DNA of 32,728 bases from Blastopirellula sp. (GTDB lineage Bacteria; Planctomycetota; Planctomycetia; Pirellulales; Pirellulaceae), in the NCBI GenBank assembly GCA_021298375.1, contig JAJTFE010000007.1:1-32728 (forward strand). The letters are read 5' to 3'. A program made the position numbers and the translations under genes. The notes under the pieces were generated by a model. It saw only the letters and a list, made by a program, of their open reading frames with translations. It ran no database searches and was not told where the DNA came from. Shown piece after piece: positions 8,525 to 15,752 of this stretch. How positions within the stretch are numbered: the first letter of the stretch is position 1; every line of letters starts with the position of its first letter.

Positions 8525-9181
8525 CTATCGCTGCGGACCGCTTTTAAGAGCCCCCCAAGAAAGGCAGCCAGTACCGACTCCGCGCCGGTGCGTTCCGCTG
8601 CAACAAGGCTCCCCAGCCTCCTGAGCCACTTTCGCCCAGTCGCGGTCTCGGGTAGTTACCGCGAGATACCGAATGCGCAGGTGGTGTTCAACGTGTCCGA
8701 CCAAGACGTAAGCACAAGCCCGGGCTGAAATCGGCTTGCCATCGGCGACACCGATCCGTGCCAATTGCTCTGCGTTCAGCCGATCAAACAGGTAAGAGTT
8801 GGAAAAGCGGAGATAGAGTAATTCCTCGACCAGCGAGGCGAGGGTGACGTCGCGATAATCCAAGCCAGCGACAAGCGCATTTTCATCAAATCCGGGAAGC
8901 CAAGTCTGATCCCCGGCCGCCACGCGATTGGCGCGGTAACCAAAGACCCGTTCGGTGTCGAGCATGTGACCCAACACCTGCTTGAATGTCCAGCGATAAG
9001 GCGAATCAACAATCGCCGCGCGTTCTTCACTCACGCCAGAGCAGAATTCCCGAACCTCTTCCAACTGTTCGTGAAACAACTGGGCGAGAGGCCGAGCTGG
9101 CACGAGCTCGATGTAGCGACTGAAGTAGGGGGCATGTTCATTCGGCTGGGGACGTTCGTTCAACAAGAGATTACCAGTCAT
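8525..9181 (-). CDS. DinB-like (YfiT/DinB_2) putative metal-dependent protein
   Basis: The 218-residue product resembles the DinB/YfiT four-helix-bundle family, whose members bind a divalent metal and often act as thiol-dependent transferases or hydrolases. The expected histidines are present: H72 in GHMLDTERVF, and H163 and H167 in GHVEHHLRIR, the usual H...HxxxH triad. The C-terminal tail after about residue 185 (GEPCCSGTHRRGVG) is basic and Cys-rich and has no family counterpart known to me. ATG at 9181 is preferred over TTG at 9190 because AAGGAAGG lies about 10 bases before the ATG but directly against the TTG. The gene is 54 bases downstream of the receiver-like gene on the same strand. 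Its substrate is unknown. Confidence 0.8.
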   Translation of the reverse strand: MTGNLLLNERPQPNEHAPYFSRYIELVPARPLAQLFHEQLEEVREFCSGVSEERAAIVDSPYRWTFKQVLGHMLDTERVFGYRANRVAAGDQTWLPGFDENALVAGLDYRDVTLASLVEELLYLRFSNSYLFDRLNAEQLARIGVADGKPISARACAYVLVGHVEHHLRIRYLAVTTRDRDWAKVAQEAGEPCCSGTHRRGVGTGCLSWGALKSGPQR

Positions 9182-9235
9182 GCGCAGCAAGCCTTCCTTC
9201 GTTTAACCCTTTAAAAATCTGGCGACCGCAGGTTC

Positions 9236-9577
9236 TCAGTTGCCGCCGATCAATTTCGAGACCGACCGGGAGAACTGACCTCGGGTCATGACACTGACTC
9301 CAGGCAAGTTCGCAGCAAAGCTCAACAATTCCTCGTTCACATGCTGGGCGTACATCACCACCGGCGGCAAAGCAGGCTGGGAAACCAGCGATTGCAATCG
9401 CTGCAGATCAAGCCCCGGCGTTTGCAAGTCAATCAGCACCTTGTCCAAACCACCCGCCTGAAGCGCGGTTGCCAAGTCGTCCAGATTACGGCTGAACTGA
9501 ACTTGGGTTCCAGCCTGGTTGGCCGCGGCTCGGACGGCTGAAGAGAGCATCAAATCGTTATTCAAGTGAAGAATCAT
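9236..9577 (-). CDS. Stand-alone receiver-like domain, probably degenerate
   Basis: The 113-residue product looks like a CheY-type receiver with no output domain. The N-terminal strand MILHLNNDLM has NND where receivers have an acidic pair. The strand KVLIDLQTPGLDL keeps an aspartate (D50) at the phosphoacceptor position. The conserved Lys near the end is not obvious: the region reads SVMTRGQFSRSV where TKPF is usual. Phosphorylation is therefore uncertain and a phosphorylation-independent role is possible. ATG at 9577 was chosen because the fold begins there; ATG at 9622 would add 15 residues, and neither has a Shine-Dalgarno sequence. The gene lies between those for PII and the DinB-like protein on the same strand. 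Confidence 0.6.
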   Translation of the reverse strand: MILHLNNDLMLSSAVRAAANQAGTQVQFSRNLDDLATALQAGGLDKVLIDLQTPGLDLQRLQSLVSQPALPPVVMYAQHVNEELLSFAANLPGVSVMTRGQFSRSVSKLIGGN

Positions 9578-9720
9578 TTGTTTTAAACCAGAGAACCAAT
9601 CGACTTCATGAAGTGAATGCATCGGCGAGCGGGACTTGGGGGTTAGCACGCTTCCCGTTAAGCGGCCGCTCACCGCTCAGAAAATCCCGAACTCGCTTCT
9701 CGCCTCCCGCTCCTACCCAT

Positions 9721-10068
9721 TTACACTGCGCCAGGGCCGCGTTTTTCAGGCCAAAACTCGATCGCGTCGAGGGCTGGCAAGACAAAAATCTTTCCGTCCC
9801 CGTCGTTTCCGTAGGCTCCTGTCCGGGCCATTTCCTGAATCGTGGCCACGGTCCGTTCAAGGTAATCATCGTTGACGACAATCTCGATCGTGATTTTGCG
9901 CAAAATCGCAGTGCGGTATTGAACCCCGCGGTAAATCGGAATGCGACCGGTCGACTTGGCAAACTCCTGCGAATCGCAAATCGTGATCCGCTCGACGCCG
10001 ATATTTTCCAAAGCGGCCTTGAGCGCTCTCAGTTTGGTCGGCTGAATCACCGCTACGATCATCTTCAC
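9721..10068 (-). CDS. Nitrogen regulatory PII-family protein
   Basis: This 115-residue protein belongs to the GlnB/GlnK family, trimeric cytoplasmic sensors of ATP/ADP and 2-oxoglutarate that control ammonium transport and nitrogen assimilation. It starts at GTG 10068 with GGGAGAAG five bases before it. The T-loop has the E. coli length and keeps both tyrosines, Y46 and Y51, in IYRGVQY; Y51 is the uridylylation site in E. coli GlnB. The B-loop, TGAYGNDGDGKIFV, is three residues longer than TGKIGDGKIFV of E. coli. The C-loop reads AIEFWPEKRG where E. coli has VIRIRTGE, so arginines 101 and 103, which contact ATP phosphates, are replaced by Glu and Trp. No amtB or glnA is adjacent. Family assignment is firm; ligand behaviour may differ. 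Confidence 0.88.
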   Translation of the reverse strand: MKMIVAVIQPTKLRALKAALENIGVERITICDSQEFAKSTGRIPIYRGVQYRTAILRKITIEIVVNDDYLERTVATIQEMARTGAYGNDGDGKIFVLPALDAIEFWPEKRGPGAV

Positions 10069-10240
10069 GTCGCTTCTCCCTGCCCAAGCTTCCGGCAACC
10101 GGAAAATCCAAAACCTAATCTGCCAGCACTTCGAATGATAGCATTCTTGCCGAAATCCCGAGCAACTGGGATTGGGGCGTTGCCGGGACCTTGATATCGT
10201 CCCGGCAAGCTGGCGAAGAGCGGCCGGGTTCCATCCCGCC

Positions 10241-10285
10241 TGTTCTTTTCCCATGTGTTCTTTTCCCATGTGTTCTTTTCCATGG
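10241..10285. repeat. Direct tandem repeat, 15-bp unit, three copies
   Basis: TGTTCTTTTCCCATG occurs at 10241-10255 and 10256-10270, with a shortened third copy at 10271-10285. It lies in the 244-base divergent gap between the PII gene (minus) and the DsbD-alpha-like gene (plus). Confidence 0.85.
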
Positions 10286-10312
10286 ACCGGTAATTGAGAG
10301 AGGAATTTCGAG

Positions 10313-10924
10313 ATGATTGCACGGTTGGAGAAGGGGTCGCGATTAGCGCTGGTGGGACTCGCCATGGGATGGCTGAGCCTCCTGATGGGTGGATTCCCCT
10401 CAACTCTAGCCGCGCAGCAAGTCGAGCAAATACCGGAAATCGGCGAGGCCGAAGTGGCGGCTCCTTACCAACTGTCCGCTCAGTTGGCGGCCGCGTCCGG
10501 CTCCGACACCGCCTATTTGATTGTGCAGGTCGAGTTGCCTGCTGAAAGCTACCTCTATTCCCTGACGCAACCTGGAGATTTGGCCACAAAAGTCGAAGTT
10601 GCCTTGGGCGAGGATGGCAAAATCGCCGGCATCATGCGACCGGTAACCTTGCCAACGGTCAAGGAAAAGGACGAATTTCTGGGTGGCCGTTCCGAAAAGC
10701 ACTACGGTACGATTCAGTTCGTGCTGCCGGTCCAGCGGCTCACCGCGCGCCCTGTGGAACAGTGGCAAGTGGCAGTTCGATTCAATGGTCAGGTCTGCTC
10801 CGAGCATGGCTCCTGCCAGTTGATTCGCAACGAAGTATTCTCCGCCAAGTGGACTCCGATGGACGAGAGGCTGGGAGCCTTGCTTCGCCAGGCTGAGGAG
10901 AGCCATCGCCCGCTCGTTCGATGA
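10313..10924 (+). CDS. Secreted DsbD N-terminal-domain-like protein
   Basis: This 203-residue protein carries an N-terminal signal (hydrophobic core LALVGLAMGWLSLLMGG, processing likely near TLAA) and then a domain like the periplasmic alpha domain of DsbD. The cysteine pair C162 and C168 in VCSEHGSC has five residues between the cysteines, the same spacing as the C103/C109 active-site pair of E. coli DsbD alpha in GCADAGFC. It likely takes part in disulfide exchange outside the inner membrane. AGAGAGGA lies about seven bases before ATG 10313. A full DsbD-type protein is encoded 194 bases downstream, so this may be an additional alpha domain acting with the same membrane electron carrier. That partnership is an inference from position. 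Confidence 0.82.
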   Translation: MIARLEKGSRLALVGLAMGWLSLLMGGFPSTLAAQQVEQIPEIGEAEVAAPYQLSAQLAAASGSDTAYLIVQVELPAESYLYSLTQPGDLATKVEVALGEDGKIAGIMRPVTLPTVKEKDEFLGGRSEKHYGTIQFVLPVQRLTARPVEQWQVAVRFNGQVCSEHGSCQLIRNEVFSAKWTPMDERLGALLRQAEESHRPLVR

Positions 10925-11064
10925 GTTCCAAGGCTCGGTGGCGCTGGAAAGCGTTTCTGGAGTGATTCCAATCATGAGATTCAGGCTGTCAAAACCATTC
11001 CCCAAGACTGTCTGCATTGGATTCCACGAGCCTGTTTCCCGATGGAGCGTCACGGCATTTGCTC

Positions 11065-11070
11065 TATAAT
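11065..11070 (+). promoter_or_regulatory. Candidate -10 element before dsbD
   Basis: A perfect TATAAT occurs at 11065-11070, giving an expected transcription start near 11077, about 40 bases before ATG 11119. No good -35 hexamer is seen at 16-18 bp. Its position argues against the longer reading frame that begins at 11017. Confidence 0.4.
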
Positions 11071-11118
11071 TGGGGTTTCATTCCCAGTCCTCTGGTATCA
11101 CCAGCAAATAGATTCCCG

Positions 11119-13140
11119 ATGAACCAAGAACTCCCATTTTCCGGACAGCGAAGTCGACTTTCTGATTCGCTCGTCATTCCTCTCCTTGCACTGCAGGACA
11201 GAACCCGCTCGGCAGGCCCTCTGGCGTTGCTGCTGCTGGTGCTGAGTCTGTTCTTTCCCAACTCGGCCGCCTGGGGCCAAGTTGATTTGGGACAGGACTT
11301 TGGGCTGGGTGGCTTGGGGCAGGCTGCCGAGAGTGACCCGATCCTTTGGAAGGCTGAGTATCGGCTAACCCCCGACAAGCAGCAGGGCCAATTGAAACTG
11401 ACTGCGGACATCAGCCCCGACTGGGTACTTTACGCCTTGACCCAAAAGCCCAAGCAAGGCCCCATTCCGCTTGCCTTCACGCTCAAGAGTGGCAAGGAAA
11501 TCATCGAACTCGACAGCTTTCAAGTCGATCCGGCACCGCACGTTTACGCGGGAAGCGATCCGAGCTACCCCGAGAAAGAGGTACAGAAGCACGATGGAAA
11601 AGTGATTTGGACAGCCCGTTTCAAAGTAGTCGACGCGGAAAAACTGGCGGCAGGTCCGCTGGAAATTGCCGTCAAAGGACAGACCTGCAAAATCGATCTC
11701 TCGTCCGGGATGACATCTACCTGCATTCAGGTCAGCGAAAAGCTTAAGGCAGCCAGCGCCGGCGAAATTCAAGCTGACGCTCTGGCGGCGACTCCCGTCC
11801 CGGTCGAGTCCGTTTCGCCGGCCAGTGCCCAGAGTGCGGCTCGCGACGCGGGTGAGTGGAAAAACTATCCGCTGGCCCTCGTGCTCTCGCTGGCCTTTCT
11901 CGCCGGGCTCATCCTCAATGTGATGCCGTGCGTCCTGCCGGTGATCGGCCTGAAGATCATGTCGTTTGTGAATCAGGCGGGGGCCAATTACGGCCGGATC
12001 GTGCTGCTGAATCTGGTCTTCTCGGCCGGCATTGTGTCGGTCTTCCTGGTGCTCGCGACGCTGGCCGCTTTTTTCCAACTCGGTTGGGGCGGACTGTATC
12101 AGCAACTCGGATTCACGGTGCTGATGATCAGCGTCGTGTTTGTCTTTGGTTTGAGCTTTCTCGGTGTTTGGGAAATTCCGATTCCGGGGTTTTCCGGCAG
12201 CCCCAGCGGCGGACAACAGGAGGGACTCCTGGGAGCATTTATCAAAGGCGTGTTGACGACCTTTCTCGCCACGCCCTGCAGCGGTCCCCTGCTGGTCCCG
12301 GCCGTGGTCTGGGCGATGGCCCAGCCGACGTTCATCACGTATCTGGTATTTTTTGCGATGGGTGTCGGGATGGCCGCACCGTATCTCTTGTTTGGGATGT
12401 TTCCCCAATTGGTCCGAACCTTGCCGCGCCCCGGAAACTGGATGGTGATATTCAAGCAATTGATGGGCTTTGTGCTGATGGCCGCCGTCGTGTTCTTCCT
12501 CAGCGCGGTCCCACCCAAGTATGAGACCAGCACCTTGGCGCTGCTGGTCTTCCTCTCGATTGCCTGCTGGCTGGTCGGGCAAATCTCGATCTCCGCCGAG
12601 ACGCCAGAGAAACTTCGCGCATGGGGTTTCGCCCTGGCGGTTGTCGGCTTTGGAATTTACTTCAGCTTTTATCTGCTGATTTCCAAGCATGAACTGAATT
12701 GGCAGCCTTATTCCAAGGCCAAATTGAATCAACTTCTGGAAGCCGGCCAGCCAGTCTTTGTCGACTTCACGGCGGAATGGTGCGGAACCTGCAAGACCAA
12801 CGAACGCCTCGCCCTCAATTCAAAATTGATGAAATCCTATTTCGAGGAACGGGGCGTCGTCACGCTCAAGGCTGACTTCACGGAAAACCTGCCGGAGGGG
12901 GATGAACTGCTCAAGGCTCTGGGTAACGAGGCGACGGCGATTCCCTATTACGCTTATTACCCCAAGGGCGAAAAGTCTCCCGTCCATTTCAATGGCCTGT
13001 TTTTGACCCCGCAGAGTTTTGTGAACAAGCTTCAATCGGAACAAGAACTCCGCAAATCGACGGCCACACAGCCGACCAATGGTTCGGTCGCACCCGGCGT
13101 GCCGACAGCAGCCAGTCCATCGATGCTGGTTCCGCGGTGA
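11119..13140 (+). CDS. dsbD: Thiol:disulfide interchange protein DsbD
   Basis: The 673-residue protein moves electrons from cytoplasmic thioredoxin across the inner membrane to exported thiol proteins. In order it has a signal segment (LALLLLVLSLFF, about 36-47), an alpha-type domain with C190 and C202, an eight-helix membrane domain with C271 in NVMPCVLP and C387 in ATPCSGPLL, and a C-terminal thioredoxin-type domain with the CxxC motif C555/C558 in EWCGTCK. All catalytic cysteines of the membrane and thioredoxin parts are present. The alpha-domain cysteines are 12 apart, rather than the usual 6, in GQTCKIDLSSGMTSTC. ATG 11119 was chosen over an upstream frame start at 11017 because the extra residues look non-coding. 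The stop codon lies in the first unit of a tandem repeat. Confidence 0.9.
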   Translation: MNQELPFSGQRSRLSDSLVIPLLALQDRTRSAGPLALLLLVLSLFFPNSAAWGQVDLGQDFGLGGLGQAAESDPILWKAEYRLTPDKQQGQLKLTADISPDWVLYALTQKPKQGPIPLAFTLKSGKEIIELDSFQVDPAPHVYAGSDPSYPEKEVQKHDGKVIWTARFKVVDAEKLAAGPLEIAVKGQTCKIDLSSGMTSTCIQVSEKLKAASAGEIQADALAATPVPVESVSPASAQSAARDAGEWKNYPLALVLSLAFLAGLILNVMPCVLPVIGLKIMSFVNQAGANYGRIVLLNLVFSAGIVSVFLVLATLAAFFQLGWGGLYQQLGFTVLMISVVFVFGLSFLGVWEIPIPGFSGSPSGGQQEGLLGAFIKGVLTTFLATPCSGPLLVPAVVWAMAQPTFITYLVFFAMGVGMAAPYLLFGMFPQLVRTLPRPGNWMVIFKQLMGFVLMAAVVFFLSAVPPKYETSTLALLVFLSIACWLVGQISISAETPEKLRAWGFALAVVGFGIYFSFYLLISKHELNWQPYSKAKLNQLLEAGQPVFVDFTAEWCGTCKTNERLALNSKLMKSYFEERGVVTLKADFTENLPEGDELLKALGNEATAIPYYAYYPKGEKSPVHFNGLFLTPQSFVNKLQSEQELRKSTATQPTNGSVAPGVPTAASPSMLVPR

Positions 13141-13220
13141 ACCTGTTGTAGTGAACCTGTTGTAGTGAACCTGTTGTAGTGAACCTGTTGTAGTGGACCG
13201 GTTGTAGTGAACCTGTTGTA
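13137..13220. repeat. Direct tandem repeat, 14-bp unit, six copies
   Basis: GTGAACCTGTTGTA is repeated exactly at 13137, 13151, 13165, 13179 and 13207, with a variant (GTGGACCGGTTGTA) at 13193 and a decayed copy from 13221. The TGA stop of dsbD (13138-13140) is within the first unit, so the array begins in the last codons of the gene and fills the gap after it. Confidence 0.95.
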
Positions 13221-13331
13221 GTGAACTTGGTTCAGTCGCGCTCACGCGGACCGCTGGGCCGGTCAGAACGGGAATCGGCCTTGGGTGAAGGCTCGCCGGA
13301 CGCGGGCCCCCCCGGAAAAGAAATTTCGTTT

Positions 13332-13532
13332 ATGAATCGAAACAGTCGGCTGTTCCAACTTATTTTTCTGGCGGCGGTCGGGTTGGTGCTGGGAACACTC
13401 GCCCAATTTGTGTTTGGCCCCCCCAACTCGCGATCGACCGAGCCACCCCGGGCATTTTCAGTCCCTCTCGAATCGGCACCATCGGCAGGCCCCGCCCAGG
13501 CAACCGCGGCTGGGGCCGATCAATCCAAGTGA
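13332..13532 (+). CDS. Small single-pass membrane or signal-anchored protein
   Basis: The 66-residue product has a basic start (MNRNSRLF), one hydrophobic segment (QLIFLAAVGLVLGTLAQFVF, about residues 9-28) and a Pro/Ala/Ser-rich tail, so it probably crosses the inner membrane once with its tail outside. ATG 13332 is chosen because the frame upstream runs back into the tandem repeat and looks non-coding; GGAAAAG lies about 11 bases before it. It sits between dsbD and the HtrA-type protease gene on the same strand. I do not recognise a family, and the size makes the call moderate. Confidence 0.5.
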   Translation: MNRNSRLFQLIFLAAVGLVLGTLAQFVFGPPNSRSTEPPRAFSVPLESAPSAGPAQATAAGADQSK

Positions 13533-13694
13533 CGAATGCCGCCGCCTGACGCCGGCCGCCTGCTTCCCCGATTCCTGCTTTCCCTAAATAAAATTTCCCG
13601 TGAACCCTCAAATTCCGCCTTTTCACCGGCGCGAATTTGACAAAAAAGCGGCCGGAAGTCGACGCACCTTTAGCCCTCAAAATAACCTGACTCG

Positions 13695-13833
13695 TATAAT
13701 CAAGAGGGCAGTTCAAGAGGCTCCGCCAAGAGACGGGCCGCCTCGGTAAACTCGCCGGCAACGCAAAGTTGCCGGCCAAAGTCCATGCCGAAGGTTCAGC
13801 TGCAAGTTTTCCGCAAATGAATCCGGAAAACTT
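13695..13833 (+). promoter_or_regulatory. Candidate -10 element and two-hairpin leader upstream of the HtrA-type gene
   Basis: A TATAAT at 13695-13700 (no clear -35) is followed by two strong hairpins. The first has GCCGGCAAC (13754-13762) pairing with GTTGCCGGC (13768-13776) around a GCAAA loop. The second has AAGTTTTCCG (13804-13813) pairing with CGGAAAACTT (13824-13833). Neither has a T-tract, so they are not ordinary terminators. A structured 5' leader is inferred. The rest of the gap 13533-13918 shows no gene. Confidence 0.4.
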
Positions 13834-13918
13834 CGCGGCAATCAATGAATGTCGCCCAGCAATCGCTGTGATGCTGAATTGAGTTTGAGGACGAGATTCA
13901 TCACTCCAGATGAACTGC

Positions 13919-13984
13919 ATCGTCATTCGCATCGTCATTCGCATCGTCATTCGCGTCCAGCCGAGGCGCGTCCAGCCGAGGCGC
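13919..13984. repeat. Two adjacent tandem repeats, 12-bp x3 and 15-bp x2
   Basis: ATCGTCATTCGC occurs three times (13919-13954), followed immediately by GTCCAGCCGAGGCGC twice (13955-13984). An open frame from ATG 13910 passes through both and would encode IVIRIVIRIVIR, which resembles no protein domain, so I regard this as untranslated sequence before the protease gene. Confidence 0.9.
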
Positions 13985-14029
13985 TTCGCCTCGTTTCCCC
14001 TCGGCCATCAAGAAACGGGCTTCGATCAA

Positions 14030-15484
14030 ATGGGCTTAGAACATCCAGGCGAAGAGAGTTTGGGCGGAGCGCATCCCCGTTCAGAGGCCCCAGGCAATGG
14101 AGCCCCAGGCAATGGTGTCCCGCGCAGCGGTCATGCCGCTGACCCAATTTCCAATCTCCCTTGGTCGACGTCCCCCGGGCAGGACCAAGTCACCACGGCA
14201 GAGAGCACAGTGGGTGAGCCCGCCAACAGCCACCGCCCTCAGTCACCCCTCACAGGGGCGAACGCACTCGACCTTGCCACCGATTCACCTCTGGCTCGAC
14301 GCTCCGCTCAACTCCGCCCGGCTGAGACCTTCGCGGGCGAAGCAGTCAATAAACTCTTCTGGCTGCTTTGCCTGGCGGCCCTGATTTTCGGCACCATGCA
14401 GCTTGGTCCTTATCTCGTCGAAAAGTATCAATACGCTGCAACCGCCGGACGCGTTAAGGCTGAGTACGAGAATGCCGTCAACATCCTGAAAAACAACCCC
14501 CTTGCAGGGATTTCCAAGGCCTACCAACTCGTCGCCCAAGCAGTCAAGCCGAGCGTCGTCAGCATCAAGTGCATCAAAGTCGCTTCTGTCGGCCGTCGCT
14601 CGCAAGCCATCATCGGAGCAGGGCAGGGGAGCGGAGTGGTCATCTCAGCCGACGGCTACATCGTCACCAATGCTCACGTGATTGAGGACTCCGGTGACAT
14701 TTTGGTAAAGCTCTCGGACCGGCGGGAGTTTCCGGCAGTCGTTGTCGGAACTGACCCGTTGACCGATGTCGCCGTTCTCAAGATCAAGGCGGACAAGCTG
14801 ATACCGGCCCGGTGGGGAGACAGCGAACTGCTTGAGGTCGGTTCGATTGTCTGGGCAATTGGAACGCCCTACGAATTGGAACAGACAGTCACCAGCGGAG
14901 TCGTCAGCGGGAAGAATCGCTATGAACGGGAGGGCGACCAGGAACGCGTTCAGCAGGAATTGATTCAAACAGATGCCGCAGTGAATCCCGGCAACAGCGG
15001 CGGTCCGCTGATCAACACGGAAGGACTGGTCGTTGGCATCAACACTTCAATTTACGGCGACAAGTTCCAAGGGATCAGTTTTGCCGTTCCCAGCCAGATT
15101 GTCCGCTATGTTACCGACCAGCTGATCACGAACGGAGAAGTCCGGCGCGGCTTTCTCGGATTTGTCCCGCATCCAGTCAGCGCCGCGCAGGCCGCGGTTC
15201 TTTCGCTTCCCGATTTTGACGGCGCGCGCATCGGCCAAGTCACCCCCAACTCACCAGCCGACCTGGCAGGGCTGCGAGTCGACGACGTTATCCGGCGTTG
15301 GAATGACGTCAAAATCAAGGACCACCGGGACGTTTTCCGGCTGGTGGCCACCACTCCACCCAACTCCAAAGCCCGGGTGGAGATCATTCGTGAGGGGCGA
15401 CCCATCAATCTGGAAGTGGTCACCGGTGACCGGAAGCAACTTCAGCAGAGCTTCCCCCCCGACGGATTTCAGAATCCGCAGTAA
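14030..15484 (+). CDS. Membrane-anchored HtrA/DegP-type serine protease with one PDZ domain
   Basis: This is a trypsin-fold protease of the HtrA family, acting in envelope protein quality control. From ATG 14030 it has 484 residues: a Pro/Gly/Ser-rich N-terminal region of about 105 residues, one membrane helix (LFWLLCLAALIFGTMQLG, about 109-126), a protease domain with H216 (VTNAHVIED), D246 (DPLTDVAVLKI) and S323 (NPGNSGGPL), and a PDZ domain (GFLGFVPH to about residue 470) with GARIGQVTPNSPADLAGLRVDDVI. The catalytic triad is complete. The start is uncertain because the frame is open back to ATG 13910 through tandem repeats; no start has a ribosome binding site. The long cytoplasmic low-complexity tail is unusual for HtrA. 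Confidence 0.87.
   Translation: MGLEHPGEESLGGAHPRSEAPGNGAPGNGVPRSGHAADPISNLPWSTSPGQDQVTTAESTVGEPANSHRPQSPLTGANALDLATDSPLARRSAQLRPAETFAGEAVNKLFWLLCLAALIFGTMQLGPYLVEKYQYAATAGRVKAEYENAVNILKNNPLAGISKAYQLVAQAVKPSVVSIKCIKVASVGRRSQAIIGAGQGSGVVISADGYIVTNAHVIEDSGDILVKLSDRREFPAVVVGTDPLTDVAVLKIKADKLIPARWGDSELLEVGSIVWAIGTPYELEQTVTSGVVSGKNRYEREGDQERVQQELIQTDAAVNPGNSGGPLINTEGLVVGINTSIYGDKFQGISFAVPSQIVRYVTDQLITNGEVRRGFLGFVPHPVSAAQAAVLSLPDFDGARIGQVTPNSPADLAGLRVDDVIRRWNDVKIKDHRDVFRLVATTPPNSKARVEIIREGRPINLEVVTGDRKQLQQSFPPDGFQNPQ
14087..14116. repeat. In-frame tandem repeat, 15-bp unit, two copies, within the protease gene
   Basis: GCCCCAGGCAATGG plus one variable base occurs at 14087-14101 and 14102-14116 and encodes APGNG twice in the low-complexity N-terminal region of the HtrA-type protein. 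Confidence 0.8.
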
Positions 15485-15752
15485 TCACCGGCCCGGGCGT
15501 GGTGATGTCCCCTCGGGACTCGCGCGGGCGGAGACCCCTTCGCTGGGTCATCTTCCGGGAGGGCGTTGCCCACCCTGCGGCTCCGATTTCCCCAGTCTCC
15601 TCGATAAAGTTTGGCTTGTTCGCTAGCAGTACAGCTCAATCCAGCTCGCCAGAGGCCGATTCGGATTGACGAAAAACTGTCTTTCGCTCCAAATCAGGGT
15701 CGCTGTCGCGCGAGCAGCTCAGTTCGGACAGCGATTCACATGGAGGTGAAGC

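Noticed and set aside
11365-12732. Minus-strand open frame of 455 codons
   Set aside because: It lies opposite dsbD and its translation is rich in Gln, Arg and His with no domain; it is a shadow of a high-GC gene.
13637-13642. Perfect TTGACA as a -35 element
   Set aside because: No -10-like hexamer lies 16-18 bp downstream; the nearby TATAAT at 13695 is too far away.
13741-13840. Class I cyclic-di-GMP riboswitch
   Set aside because: Some conserved words are present in order, but the GNRA-type arm and the pairing between the first and second words are not; kept only as an unclassified structured leader.
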